Source of the DNA: Methylocystis sp. H62
Lineage (GTDB): Bacteria; Pseudomonadota; Alphaproteobacteria; Rhizobiales; Beijerinckiaceae
DNA: 64,000 nucleotides
Assembly: GCF_015709515.1 (NCBI RefSeq)
Contig: NZ_JADNQZ010000057.1
Location: 214,420-278,419 of the forward strand
Direction of reading: 5' to 3'
Under the pieces are notes generated by a model. It searched no databases. It was not told the origin of the DNA and worked only from the letters and a program-made list of their open reading frames with translations. Shown here in pieces: positions 1 through 11,002 of the stretch (position 1 is its first letter; each line of letters opens with the position of its first letter). The position numbers were made by a program, and so were the translations under genes.

Positions 1-241
1 CGACGATCGCGTCGGCGAGGCTCGATTCGCCGAGCAGCACGTCATAGGTGGAAATCGTTCGTTGGTGACGGTCGACGCCGAGTCCCGTCGACGCATTGCC
101 TTGCGGATCGAGGTCGATGACGAGAACTTCCTCGCCGACCGCCGCGAGCGCGGTGCCGAGATTGATGGCGGTGGTCGTCTTGCCCACGCCGCCCTTTTGA
201 TTGGCCAGCACAAAAATGCGCGGCGAAGCGGAAGCGGTCAC
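1..241 (-). CDS. parA: Chromosome-partitioning ATPase ParA (3'-truncated by window edge)
   Basis: The first 80 codons of a ParA/Soj ATPase run off the left edge. The deviant Walker A motif KGGVGKTT sits near residues 13-20 and is followed by the Walker A' segment [13 protein letters not shown], which is diagnostic of chromosomal ParA. ParA uses ATP-dependent nucleoid binding to move ParB-parS complexes and so segregate origins. The start is a GTG whose last two bases overlap the TGA of rsmG (GTGA), so translation is probably coupled to rsmG. Two parS sites lie in the same cluster, and parB is expected just beyond the left edge, which cannot be seen here. Confidence 0.93.
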   Translation of the reverse strand, partial: MTASASPRIFVLANQKGGVGKTTTAINLGTALAAVGEEVLVIDLDPQGNASTGLGVDRHQRTISTYDVLLGESSLADAIV

Positions 242-869
242 TGGGGAGCCTTGTGCTTGACGACGACGACTCGCGCGCCCTTACGGGTGCGGCTGTCCGC
301 CGATTCGCAGCTCAAGCTACCGAGCGCCTCAACCGCGGTCAATTCGTCTCGCCACTCTTCCCCCTTTAAAAACACGCCAAGGGCGCCTTTTTTTAGTGGC
401 GCTTCGGCAAGTTGCACGAGACGGGAAAGCGGCGCGAGGGCGCGTGCGCTGACGCCGCCGACTTCGGCGGCCAGATTGGGCAGAACGCTTTCGATCCGCT
501 CAGCATGAATGACCACCGGCGCTCCTGTTTCACGTGAAACAGCCCGCAGAAATCCAGCCTTGCGCTGATCGCTCTCGATCAAATGAACCACGGCGCCCGG
601 CGTCAACTTCAACAAAAGCGCCGTCACCAGCCCGGGAAAGCCTGCGCCTGACCCCAGATCCGCCCAGCGCCTGATGTGAGGCGCGGCGGCGTGAACCTGC
701 GCCGAATCGGCAAAGTGCCGCAGCCATACGTCGCCGAGCGTCGCCGAGGAGATCAGATTGATCTTCGCCTGCCAGCGCCGCAGCAAGGATTCGTAGATCT
801 CAAGCTCCGCTACAATCGGTTTAAGTTCCGGGAAGAGTTGGCGCGCCTCTTCCCGGCTAGATCTGTCTC

Positions 870-873
<4 letters not shown>
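238..873 (-). CDS. rsmG: 16S rRNA (guanine-527-N7)-methyltransferase RsmG (GidB)
   Basis: The 211-residue protein carries the SAM-binding loop [11 protein letters not shown] near residues 71-81 and the family segment NLISS near 39-43. RsmG methylates N7 of G527 in the 16S rRNA 530 loop. Length is typical for the family. The start overlaps the stop of mnmG (ATGA) and the stop overlaps the parA start (GTGA), so mnmG-rsmG-parA form a coupled operon. A perfect parS palindrome is embedded in the coding sequence. The mnmE-mnmG-rsmG-parAB order is widespread near bacterial origins. Confidence 0.95.
526..541. promoter_or_regulatory. parS: parS centromere site inside rsmG
   Basis: The 16 bases TGTTTCACGTGAAACA form a perfect palindrome and match the widely conserved ParB-binding parS consensus without mismatch. 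The site lies in the rsmG coding region, about 10 kb from the candidate oriC. ParB nucleates here and loads as a CTP clamp; this function is known for the motif and inferred for this copy. Confidence 0.9.
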
Positions 874-2723
<1,850 letters not shown>

Positions 2724-2732
2724 GGCTTGGCC

Positions 2733-2748
2733 TGTTTCACGTGAAACA
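2733..2748. promoter_or_regulatory. parS: parS centromere site between mnmE and mnmG
   Basis: A second exact copy of the 16-bp palindrome TGTTTCACGTGAAACA fills most of the 27-base gap between mnmE and mnmG. Together with the copy inside rsmG it marks a parS cluster about 2.2 kb wide close to parA and the putative origin. It may also place ParB over the ribosome-binding region of mnmG. Confidence 0.92.
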
Positions 2749-2750
2749 TA

Positions 2751-4049
2751 TCATTTGCCAATACAAAAACGCGAGAAAACCGCGTCAAGAATTTCCTCGA
2801 CATCGACGGCGCCGACGATCCGCCCCAGCGCCTGGCTGGCGCGGCGCAGTTCCTCGGCCTGAAGCTCGAGCGCCCCGCCGCCAGCCAGTATAGAGTCAAT
2901 ACTTTCAACGGCTTGCTCCAACGCATGGCGATGCCGTTCTCGCACGATCAGCGACGCCGCCCCGTCGCCCATTCGCGCCCGCGCGCGTGCTTCAATTGCT
3001 ACAGCCAACGCCTCAAGCCCCTCGCCGCTTAAGGCGCAGACGCCGATCGCGCCTTGAGGCGCTGGCGTCAGATCGGTTTTGGTCGCGACGCGGATCATTT
3101 CAATTTCGTCGTGCGGCGGCGCCTCCGCTGAATCCGACAGCCACAGCGCCAGGTCGGCGGTTTCGACCCGCGCGAGCGTCCGATCGACGCCGATCCGCTC
3201 AATCGCGTCGGCCGCCTCGCGCAGACCTGCGGTGTCGATCAATGTCACCGGCAATCCGCCGATATCGAGATGCGCCTCGATCATATCCCGCGTCGTGCCG
3301 GGGATCGGCGAGACGATCGCGAGGTCGCGCCGCGTCAGGGCGTTGATCAGCGTCGACTTGCCGACGTTTGGCCGCCCCAGAATCATGACGAGAAAGCCTT
3401 CGCGCATGCGCTCCGAGGCTGGCGCGAGCTGCAGCGCCGCGCGCAAGTCCACGGCAAGCGGCGAAAGCAGCGCGCCGAGCCGAGCCGGCGAAAACACCCC
3501 GACATCCGCCTCGTCGCTGAAGTCGAGCTCTGCCTCAACAAACGCCAGCGACTCCACCAGCGCCGCCCGCCAGCCCTCGACCTTCCGGCGCAACGCGCCG
3601 CCCGCCACCCGCAGCGCCTGTCGCCGCTGCGCCTCGGTTTGCGCATCGACCAGATCCGCCAGCGCTTCCGCCTGCGACAGATCGAGCTTGCCATTGGCGA
3701 AGCTGCGGCGCGCGAATTCGCCGGGTTCGGCCGGCCGCAGGCCCGGGAGCCGATGCAAAGCGGCAAGTGCGCCCTCGACGACGGCGCGGCCGCCATGCAG
3801 CTGCAGCTCGGCGTAATCTTCTCCCGTTGACGACGCGGGACCGGGATAGAACAGCGCGATCCCCCGATCCAGCATTTCCCCGGTCTCGGGATCGCGCAAA
3901 ATCGCAAAGCTCGCCTGCCGCGGCGCCGGCAGCTTGCCGGCGAGCGCCTTGAGCGCGTTCCCTGCCCCCGGCCCCGAGATCCGGATCACGGCGATCGCGG
4001 CGCGCCCAGGCCCGGTGCCGAGCGCGAAGATCGTGTCGGGCGCCGTCAC
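2751..4049 (-). CDS. mnmE: tRNA modification GTPase MnmE (TrmE)
   Basis: The 432-residue protein starts with the folate-binding domain (DTIFALGTGPGRAAIAV near the N-terminus), has an embedded GTPase domain with the P-loop GRPNVGKSTL and the switch motif DTAGLRE, and ends with the catalytic C-terminal FCIGK. It partners MnmG in wobble-uridine modification. The GTG start is chosen because it overlaps the TGA of the upstream Rieske gene (GTGA) and begins exactly at the family N-terminus; the in-frame upstream extension has no family similarity. Confidence 0.95.
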   Translation of the reverse strand: MTAPDTIFALGTGPGRAAIAVIRISGPGAGNALKALAGKLPAPRQASFAILRDPETGEMLDRGIALFYPGPASSTGEDYAELQLHGGRAVVEGALAALHRLPGLRPAEPGEFARRSFANGKLDLSQAEALADLVDAQTEAQRRQALRVAGGALRRKVEGWRAALVESLAFVEAELDFSDEADVGVFSPARLGALLSPLAVDLRAALQLAPASERMREGFLVMILGRPNVGKSTLINALTRRDLAIVSPIPGTTRDMIEAHLDIGGLPVTLIDTAGLREAADAIERIGVDRTLARVETADLALWLSDSAEAPPHDEIEMIRVATKTDLTPAPQGAIGVCALSGEGLEALAVAIEARARARMGDGAASLIVRERHRHALEQAVESIDSILAGGGALELQAEELRRASQALGRIVGAVDVEEILDAVFSRFCIGK

Positions 4050-5023
4050 GGGGCGACGGACTCGCCGCGGCGCGGCGGGGAAACACACGTTCCCAGCAGC
4101 CGGTCGCGATAGATTTTGCGAAACGCCAGGGTCGGCGCATCGGTGCGCACGGACGCCTCCTCGGCCGCCGGCGGAACCATGGGCGGCAAAGAGGATTCAA
4201 CGATCGCCTGATCCTCGCGGGCGATCCGCCGGTTCATCCAGCGGAAGGCGAAATCGAAGAGCGACGCGCGCGCGAAACTGCGCACGGTCAGCAGCCAAAG
4301 GCGGGTCGTCTGCTCGTCTTCGGGAATGCAGGCGACCATGAGCCGAAAGGTTTTCCCCGGCGGGTCGATGAAGAGCTCCATCACATTGGGGAAACGATAA
4401 TCCATATTGCCAGCGCGGGGCGCGCCGTCGACGCTCGCGCAAATGCGTCCGCCATAGGGCGTCGCCTCGAAGGTCATCTCCAGCCTGCCCGCGCCGACGT
4501 GCTTAGAAAGATCGCGCCCGATTGTGCTGCGGTGCACAAAAGGCAGATGCGGACTGTCGAGCATGTTTTCCATGACCCGCGTCCAATGCGCCTTCCAGAC
4601 TACCGATTGATCACACAGCGTGACGCCCTGCGACGCCATAAGCGTTTGAGATGTCAAAGGTTCTTCGACGGGATCGACGCCCGTGTAGAGCCACAGCAGA
4701 CCGCCGGACTCGCGGCACGGCAAGCCGACGGCGCTCAAGTTTTCGCGTTTGGCGTCGGGGTTCCACGGAACGTGGCAGTTGCGGCCCGCGCCGTCGAAGC
4801 GCCAGCCATGGAAGGGACATTCGATGACGCCCTTCTCGACGCGGCCGAGCGACAAAGCCACGCCGCGATGCGGACAGCGATCGATGAGCGCGCAGGCCTT
4901 GCCGCCAGCGTCCCGGAAGAAGACCACACGCTCGCCGGCGACGCGCATCGCCAGCGGCGCGTCGCGCTTCAAGTCGCGCGCCAGGCCGACCATCGTCCAC
5001 ACATTGGCGAAATCCTTGAACAT
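4046..5023 (-). CDS. Rieske-type non-heme iron oxygenase (vanillate demethylase/ring-hydroxylating alpha-subunit-like)
   Basis: The 325-residue protein has an N-terminal Rieske [2Fe-2S] domain with ligands C50-x-H52 and C69-x2-H72, and a catalytic domain with the mononuclear iron motif D156-x2-H159-x4-H164 preceded by N153. This matches the single-component oxygenases related to vanillate O-demethylase, which need a separate reductase. No reductase or substrate pathway gene is adjacent, so the substrate is unknown. It sits directly upstream of mnmE with a GTGA overlap, an unusual partner for a tRNA-modification operon. Confidence 0.85.
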   Translation of the reverse strand: MFKDFANVWTMVGLARDLKRDAPLAMRVAGERVVFFRDAGGKACALIDRCPHRGVALSLGRVEKGVIECPFHGWRFDGAGRNCHVPWNPDAKRENLSAVGLPCRESGGLLWLYTGVDPVEEPLTSQTLMASQGVTLCDQSVVWKAHWTRVMENMLDSPHLPFVHRSTIGRDLSKHVGAGRLEMTFEATPYGGRICASVDGAPRAGNMDYRFPNVMELFIDPPGKTFRLMVACIPEDEQTTRLWLLTVRSFARASLFDFAFRWMNRRIAREDQAIVESSLPPMVPPAAEEASVRTDAPTLAFRKIYRDRLLGTCVSPPRRGESVAP

Positions 5024-5082
5024 ACGCGCCGCTTATTTCCTTCGCCGCTGGAATTCGCAAGGCCTGTCCGGCACAAAGACAT

Positions 5083-5595
5083 ATGCGAACGCAAGCAATA
5101 TGTCGCCGGCTCACCGGCTCCGATGCGGAGCTCTTTCAAGCCTTGCGACTTGAGAGCTTTACATTGGAGCCCCGCGCCTTTCGCTTCGCGCCGGAAGATG
5201 AGGCGCATATCTCGCTAGACGCGGTCGCCGCACGCCTTCAGCGCGACTTTGTCATCGGCGCGTTCAGCGCAGAAGATTCGCGAATGATTGGCGTTGGCGG
5301 ATTGGCGTGGAGCGACGGCGTGAAGACGCGCCATAAGGCGCTGCTCTACGGCATGTATGTGAAGTCCGCTGAGCGCGGATCGGGCGCCGCCGACGCGATC
5401 ATGAAAGGAATGATCGACGAGGCGCGCGGCAGCGTCGAGATCGTCACGCTTACCGTCGTCTCGACGAATTTTCGCGCGCTGCGCTTCTACGAACGATGGG
5501 GGTTTCGCGCCTATGGCGTCGAAGAGCGCTCAGCGAAAAACGGCGACGGCGATTATCTCGATGAAACGCTGATGGCGCTGCGTTTCAACGCGTAA
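5083..5595 (+). CDS. GNAT family N-acetyltransferase
   Basis: The 170-residue protein has the GNAT fold pattern: a beta4 segment LLYGMYVKSAERGSGAADAIMKGMI (acetyl-CoA pyrophosphate loop, R-G-S-G-A near residues 105-109) and the C-terminal motif NFRALRFYERWGFRAYGVEE typical of motif B. It is divergent from the Rieske gene, sharing a 59-base promoter region, and convergent with rho. The substrate cannot be told from sequence. Confidence 0.85.
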   Translation: MRTQAICRRLTGSDAELFQALRLESFTLEPRAFRFAPEDEAHISLDAVAARLQRDFVIGAFSAEDSRMIGVGGLAWSDGVKTRHKALLYGMYVKSAERGSGAADAIMKGMIDEARGSVEIVTLTVVSTNFRALRFYERWGFRAYGVEERSAKNGDGDYLDETLMALRFNA

Positions 5596-5612
5596 AACAG
5601 GCGACAAGACGA

Positions 5613-5630
5613 GAGCCGATGAGTCGGCTC
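5613..5630. terminator. Hairpin between convergent GNAT and rho genes
   Basis: A 7-bp perfect stem (GAGCCGA/TCGGCTC) with a TGAG loop lies between the convergent stops. There is no T-run on either side, so if it ends transcription it is not a classical intrinsic terminator. Confidence 0.35.
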
Positions 5631-5644
5631 ATCGCCTATCGCCG

Positions 5645-6910
<1,266 letters not shown>

Positions 6911-7223
6911 TCAGGAGGAACCTTGGGTATTACTGGCGCGCAGATGGAAACGAGCCGGAGAGAAGAGGTGTGGCGGGGGAGACGGCCTTCGGGGAGCGCC
7001 GGCGAAAATCCGGCGATGCCGCTACAAGCAGACACGGGCCTCAGAGGGATAGGGTTCACTTAGACAATTTCCAGACATGAATCAAGAGTTCCGTTAAAGC
7101 GGCCCTATCGCGCCAAACGGGCCGGCGCCGCTGGCGAAGCAGGACTGGCGCAGCCGAACTTGGGCGCCGCATAATCTTTTCCCCTTTGCTCATCTCACCC
7201 CTCTTTTGCTCATGGGACTTCAG
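6911..7223. other. Divergent intergenic region between rho and the 34-residue-repeat protein
   Basis: About 310 bases separate divergent starts. The stretch must hold both promoters and the rho leader, where autoregulatory attenuation is common in other bacteria. It contains GC-rich inverted segments around 6995-7020 (GCCGG/CCGGC). No riboswitch, small RNA or conserved small gene could be recognised. Confidence 0.5.
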
Positions 7224-7988
7224 ATGTCCGCCATCACTCTCGCTCGCTATCCGGTTCGAATGGACGGCGAAACCGCCGACGTCGGCGACGCCGAGGAGCT
7301 TGTCATCCTTCTCGACGTTCTCAACGGCCGCCGCGACCGGGAGGTTCTCACGCAGCTGCATCCGCATTTGCCGCAAATCATTCGCAAGCCTTCGGACCTG
7401 CCGCTGCTGATGCGCGGGCTCGGTCGCGACGACCAGATCTTCCTCGTCGAGGCGATGGGCGATTCCCTGGCCGACGCTCTGCAGACCGCGCGTCACCTGC
7501 GCGAGCTGCTGGCGACGATCGTAGAGCCGCAAGTCAGATTGAGCGTCATCGAGACTCTTGGCGGACCAGGATTGCGCAAACTTATCGTCACAGCGCGGGA
7601 CCTTTCAGGCGCTTTGGAATGGACCTATGCGCACCGCAGCCGTCGGCTTCTCGAACTTCTCGGCGCCGATTATCTGCGCCGCCTCATCCGCCATGGCGAC
7701 GATCTGGCGCTCGCGTTAAACGCTCTTGCCGAAGACGCTCAACGCGCGCTGTTCGACAGCATCGGATTCGCGCGCGTCCCGGAGTTGACGCGCAACGCGC
7801 GCGATCTGGCGCTGCTGCTGCGGGCGCTCCCGCCCGCCATCAGCGCGACTCTGCTTGATCAATTCGATCGCCGACAGCTCGTCGAGATCATCGGCGATCG
7901 CCGGGCCTGGCTTTACCTCTACAATCGAATCAGGCCGGACGAGGCCGTCCAGTTGCTCGCCAAGCTCGGAGCGGACAATGCCCTATGA
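7224..7988 (+). CDS. Uncharacterised protein of six tandem 34-residue helical repeats
   Basis: The 254-residue protein is not recognised by family. After a 45-residue N-terminal part it consists of six consecutive units of exactly 34 residues (46-79, 80-113, 114-147, 148-181, 182-215, 216-249) with five residues left at the C-terminus. Each unit follows the pattern x3-L-x2-L/I-x6-D/H-L-x2-L-L/A-x2-L-x7-L-L/F-x2-L/I-G, two amphipathic helices per unit. The length equals that of TPR units but the TPR consensus (W4-G8-Y11-A20-P32) is absent. No signal peptide or membrane segment is seen. Upstream in-frame TTG (7206) and ATG (7212) starts exist; 7224 is chosen for its GGGA at good spacing. An amidohydrolase follows after 73 bases. 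Confidence 0.8.
   Translation: MSAITLARYPVRMDGETADVGDAEELVILLDVLNGRRDREVLTQLHPHLPQIIRKPSDLPLLMRGLGRDDQIFLVEAMGDSLADALQTARHLRELLATIVEPQVRLSVIETLGGPGLRKLIVTARDLSGALEWTYAHRSRRLLELLGADYLRRLIRHGDDLALALNALAEDAQRALFDSIGFARVPELTRNARDLALLLRALPPAISATLLDQFDRRQLVEIIGDRRAWLYLYNRIRPDEAVQLLAKLGADNAL
7359..7970 (+). repeat. Six in-frame 102-bp coding repeats (34 residues each)
   Basis: The coding repeats of the preceding protein have a constant period of 102 bases at the protein level, while the DNA has diverged. Constant length with diverged sequence argues for an old solenoid architecture rather than a recent tandem duplication. Confidence 0.8.
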
Positions 7989-8061
7989 ACCATCGCGTAT
8001 TTCGCGCCGCAATTCGCAAAACGTCGGTTCGCTTGCGCGGCTTCGCGGCAGCAGCCGCCGG

Positions 8062-9033
8062 ATGATCGACGCGCATCTTCACGTCGTCGATTTCGTCCAG
8101 GAGACGCCAGGCGGACCGGCGCTCATCGACCACATGGATCGCGCCAACGTCGATAAGGCGGTGATCTTCGGACTGCCCGTACGCAAGCTATGGAACGAAT
8201 ACGACCGCGAGCCGCCAGACTATTATCTCGCCAATGACGCGCACTGCTATTATTACGCCTATACGGACGTCATCGTCGCCGAAATGGTGCGCGCTCTCCC
8301 CGCAGAGCATCAGAGCCGACTCTATCCGTTGATCTGCGGCTTCAATCCAGTCGATCGCTACGCCATTCGTCATGTCCAGCGGCTATATGAGCAATATCCC
8401 GACGTGTGGAGCGGCATTGGCGAAATGCTGTTGCGCCACGATGATCTCACCGCCTTCTCCTTCGGCGAAAATGCGCGCGCCAATCATCGCGCGCTCTACC
8501 CGATCTACGAATTTGCCGGCCACTACGACCTTCCGGTGCTGTTGCATCAAAACGTCACGGCCGTTTCGAAGGGCGATCATCCCGTCTATCTCTTCGAACT
8601 TGAAGCGGCGCTGCGCGAATTTCCGCGCACGCGCTTCATCTTTGCGCATTGCGGCATGTCGCGGCGCGTGAGTGCGCCCTTCTATTATCAGATGGTCGAA
8701 CGGCTGCTCGACCAATATCCTAACGTCTGCGTCGATTATTCATGGGTGATCTACGACGTCGCCATCTGCCCCGATTCCGCGCCTGACGAAAATTGGCTGG
8801 CGCTCACCGAACGTCATAGCGAGCGCATTTGTTTGGGCTCCGACCTCGTCGCCAAATTCGAACGCTTGGGACCAGAACTCCAACGCTACGACGTTTTTCT
8901 CGACGAGCTGAGCGACAAGGCCTGCGCGGATCTCTGCTGGCGGACCGCGGAGCGCATCTATGGCGCCAACAAGGGCAAGGTGAATGGCGTCGCGCGGCCG
9001 ATCGCGCCCGACTGGGAGAAGATCATCGCCTAG
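8062..9033 (+). CDS. Amidohydrolase family 2 (metal-dependent TIM-barrel hydrolase)
   Basis: The 323-residue protein starts MIDAHLHV, the N-terminal HxH metal motif of PF04909-type amidohydrolases. A mid-protein His follows in LPVLLHQNV, another in FIFAHCGMSRR, and a late Asp in RICLGSDLV, matching the expected metal/catalytic ligand order. Such enzymes act on aromatic or lactone carboxylates by decarboxylation or hydrolysis; the substrate here is unknown. The ATG at 8062 is preferred since the motif normally lies at the very N-terminus; an in-frame ATG at 7978 overlaps the previous gene. Confidence 0.82.
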   Translation: MIDAHLHVVDFVQETPGGPALIDHMDRANVDKAVIFGLPVRKLWNEYDREPPDYYLANDAHCYYYAYTDVIVAEMVRALPAEHQSRLYPLICGFNPVDRYAIRHVQRLYEQYPDVWSGIGEMLLRHDDLTAFSFGENARANHRALYPIYEFAGHYDLPVLLHQNVTAVSKGDHPVYLFELEAALREFPRTRFIFAHCGMSRRVSAPFYYQMVERLLDQYPNVCVDYSWVIYDVAICPDSAPDENWLALTERHSERICLGSDLVAKFERLGPELQRYDVFLDELSDKACADLCWRTAERIYGANKGKVNGVARPIAPDWEKIIA

Positions 9034-9141
9034 AGCGCTTCCCGATCACATGGACTCATGTGATCGATAGGAATCGCTCAACATCGAAATATTGGAGCAG
9101 GTTCTCATCGAAAACGTCTGTCAACTTTTTCGGAACCTGCT
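9034..9141. repeat. Dispersed intergenic repeat, copy A
   Basis: This roughly 108-base element begins GAGCGCTTCCCGATCACATG and ends CGGAACCTGCT. It contains the interrupted palindrome GATCACATG-gact-CATGTGATC. A near-identical copy in inverse orientation lies at 16444-16552 and a more diverged one at 46176-46264. It fills the gap between the amidohydrolase and hemJ stops. Confidence 0.85.
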
Positions 9142-9147
9142 TGAGAG

Positions 9148-9567
9148 TCAGAACGGCTTGACGATCACCAGAATAACGACGCCGATCATCAGCAAGGTCG
9201 GCACTTCATTGAAGATGCGATAGTAGCGCGGCGAATGAACATTGGCGTCCGCCGCGAAACGGCGCATCAGCGCTCCGTCATGAAGATGCGCGGCGGTCAG
9301 CAGCACGACGAGCGTCGCTTTCGCATGAAACCATCCTGACGACAGCGCCCCGCCCTCGATCGCCAGATAGATGCCGCTTATCCAGGCGACGAGCATCGCC
9401 GGCGTCATGATGTAGCGATAGAGCCGCCGCTCCATGATCTTGAACGTCTCAGAGAGCGTCCCCTCGCCCGCGCTGGCATGGTAGACGAAGAGACGCGGCA
9501 GATAGAGCAGCCCCGCCATCCACGAGATGATGGCGATCACATGCAGCGCCTTGATCCAGACGTACAT
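9148..9567 (-). CDS. hemJ: Protoporphyrinogen IX oxidase HemJ
   Basis: The 139-residue membrane protein has four predicted membrane helices and the UPF0093/HemJ signature HVIAIISWMAGLLYLPRLFVYH at residues 9-30, including the conserved early His. HemJ oxidises protoporphyrinogen IX in haem synthesis in many alphaproteobacteria lacking HemG or HemY-type oxidases. It follows hemE with only two bases between stop and start, so the two are co-transcribed. Confidence 0.9.
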   Translation of the reverse strand: MYVWIKALHVIAIISWMAGLLYLPRLFVYHASAGEGTLSETFKIMERRLYRYIMTPAMLVAWISGIYLAIEGGALSSGWFHAKATLVVLLTAAHLHDGALMRRFAADANVHSPRYYRIFNEVPTLLMIGVVILVIVKPF

Positions 9568-9569
9568 CG

Positions 9570-10601
9570 TCAGGCTCCCCGTCGAACGCGCGCGACAAGC
9601 CGCTCGACGTTTTCGATCGGCGTCTGCTGCAAGATGCCGTGACCAAGATTGAAAATATGCGGACGGCCTTCGAAGGCGGCGAGAATCGAATCGACTTCGC
9701 GGTCGAGCCCTTCTCCGCCCGCGACAAGCACGAGCGGGTCAAGATTGCCTTGCAGCGGCACATTCGACTCGGTGTGCGCAACGGCCCATGCGGGATCGAG
9801 CGCCGTATCGATGCCGTAAGCATCCGCGCCGATCGTCTGCGTGAGCCTGGGCAGATACGCGTCGGCGCCGCGTATGAAGGCGATCACCGGCGTTTGCGGA
9901 TGGCGCGCTTTGACGCCTTCCACGATCCGCCGGACCGGTTCCGCCGACCAGCGCTGAAATTCATTTGCCGGCAAGACGCCGGCCCAGCTGTCGAAGATCT
10001 GCACGACCTCGACGCCGGCCTCGATCTGGCGCGCGAGATAGTCGATCGACGCCTCAACGACGCGATCGATCAGCTGCGCGAAAGCGTCGGGATAACGATA
10101 GGCGAACAGTCTCGCCGGCGCCTGATCGGGCGTGCCCTGCCCGGCGATCATATAGCTCACCACCGTGAACGGCGCGCCGCAAAAGCCGATGAACGCCACG
10201 TCCGAAGGCAACGCCGTTTTGACAAGATCGATCGTCTCGAACACCGGCGAAAGATGCTCGATCTTAAACTGACCGAGCCGCTGCGCCTGCTCCGGGGTTT
10301 CAATCGGCTCCAGCCGCGGACCCGAGCCGCTCTCGAAGGAAACCCGTTGGCCCATGGCGTCGGGCACCACAAGAATGTCGGAGAACAAAATCGCCGCGTC
10401 GAAGTGAAAGCGCCGGATCGGCTGCAGGGTCACGTCGGCCGCCTTCTGCGGCGAATAGCAAAAATCGAGGAAGCTCTTCGTCGTCGCGCGAACCTCCCGA
10501 TATTCGGGAAGGTAACGGCCCGCCTGACGCATCAGCCAGAGCGGCGGAACGCTTCGCACCTGTCTGCGCAGAACCGAAAGAAGCGCCTTCTCTTCCGCCA
10601 T
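9570..10601 (-). CDS. hemE: Uroporphyrinogen decarboxylase HemE
   Basis: The 343-residue enzyme has the N-terminal URO-D signature PPLWLMRQAGRYLPEYR and the later motif GFCGAPFTVVSYMI. It decarboxylates uroporphyrinogen III to coproporphyrinogen III. The ATG at 10601 is chosen because GGAG lies about 10 bases upstream and the family N-terminus fits; an in-frame TTG ten codons earlier is less likely. hemE flanks the replication origin in Caulobacter and many relatives, as it seems to here. Confidence 0.95.
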   Translation of the reverse strand: MAEEKALLSVLRRQVRSVPPLWLMRQAGRYLPEYREVRATTKSFLDFCYSPQKAADVTLQPIRRFHFDAAILFSDILVVPDAMGQRVSFESGSGPRLEPIETPEQAQRLGQFKIEHLSPVFETIDLVKTALPSDVAFIGFCGAPFTVVSYMIAGQGTPDQAPARLFAYRYPDAFAQLIDRVVEASIDYLARQIEAGVEVVQIFDSWAGVLPANEFQRWSAEPVRRIVEGVKARHPQTPVIAFIRGADAYLPRLTQTIGADAYGIDTALDPAWAVAHTESNVPLQGNLDPLVLVAGGEGLDREVDSILAAFEGRPHIFNLGHGILQQTPIENVERLVARVRRGA

Positions 10602-11002
10602 CGCGTTCGCTCCGTCTGTCGTCCTCGACAAGCGGGGTAGCGCGAAACGCCATTAAAACAAAATTCATTTTAATAAGAATTGATTCTTCAGTTGTATCGC
10701 GTAGCGGACAAAAGTTAATTTTCATTAACCAGTCGCCCACAGGCGACCCGCGAAGACCCGGTCGCTGAGGCCGTAGCGGGAAAAATTCAGACAGCGAATG
10801 GAATCATGGACGTATCGGTCGTTCTCGGCGCAAGAGATTGTGGATGGCCTGTGAATCCCTCCTGTACCGGCGCCGGCGGGAATCCGTTCGACAGGGCTTC
10901 TCCTGTTGAGCGTTTGGGGACTCTGTGCCCGCTAACCGAAGCGGAGCATTTTTTGACCGCGTTTTATCCCCGCTCTTCGGCTTTCGCGGGAGGGCTGTGG
11001 AC
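10602..11002. other. oriC: Candidate chromosomal replication origin (oriC)
   Basis: This 400-base gene-free gap lies between divergent hemE and maf, the site of oriC in Caulobacter and many relatives. An AT-rich block covers about 10650-10730. It holds CtrA-like TTAA-N6-TTAAC at 10715-10729 and further TTAA half-sites at 10653 and 10670. Five GANTC (CcrM) sites sit at 10682, 10801, 10853, 10880 and 10919. DnaA-box-like 9-mers with seven of nine consensus bases occur at 10839-10847 (inverse strand) and 10964-10972. Gene direction flips here, and parA/parS lie 8-10 kb away. No perfect TTATCCACA box is present, so the call rests on context. Confidence 0.75.

Noticed and set aside
6911..7223. Riboswitch in the rho leader
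   Set aside because: Short GC-rich inverted segments occur but no known aptamer core could be recognised.
7056..7532. A 158-codon open frame on the minus strand facing rho
   Set aside because: It overlaps the start of the 34-residue-repeat protein, whose periodic structure shows that the plus strand is coding.
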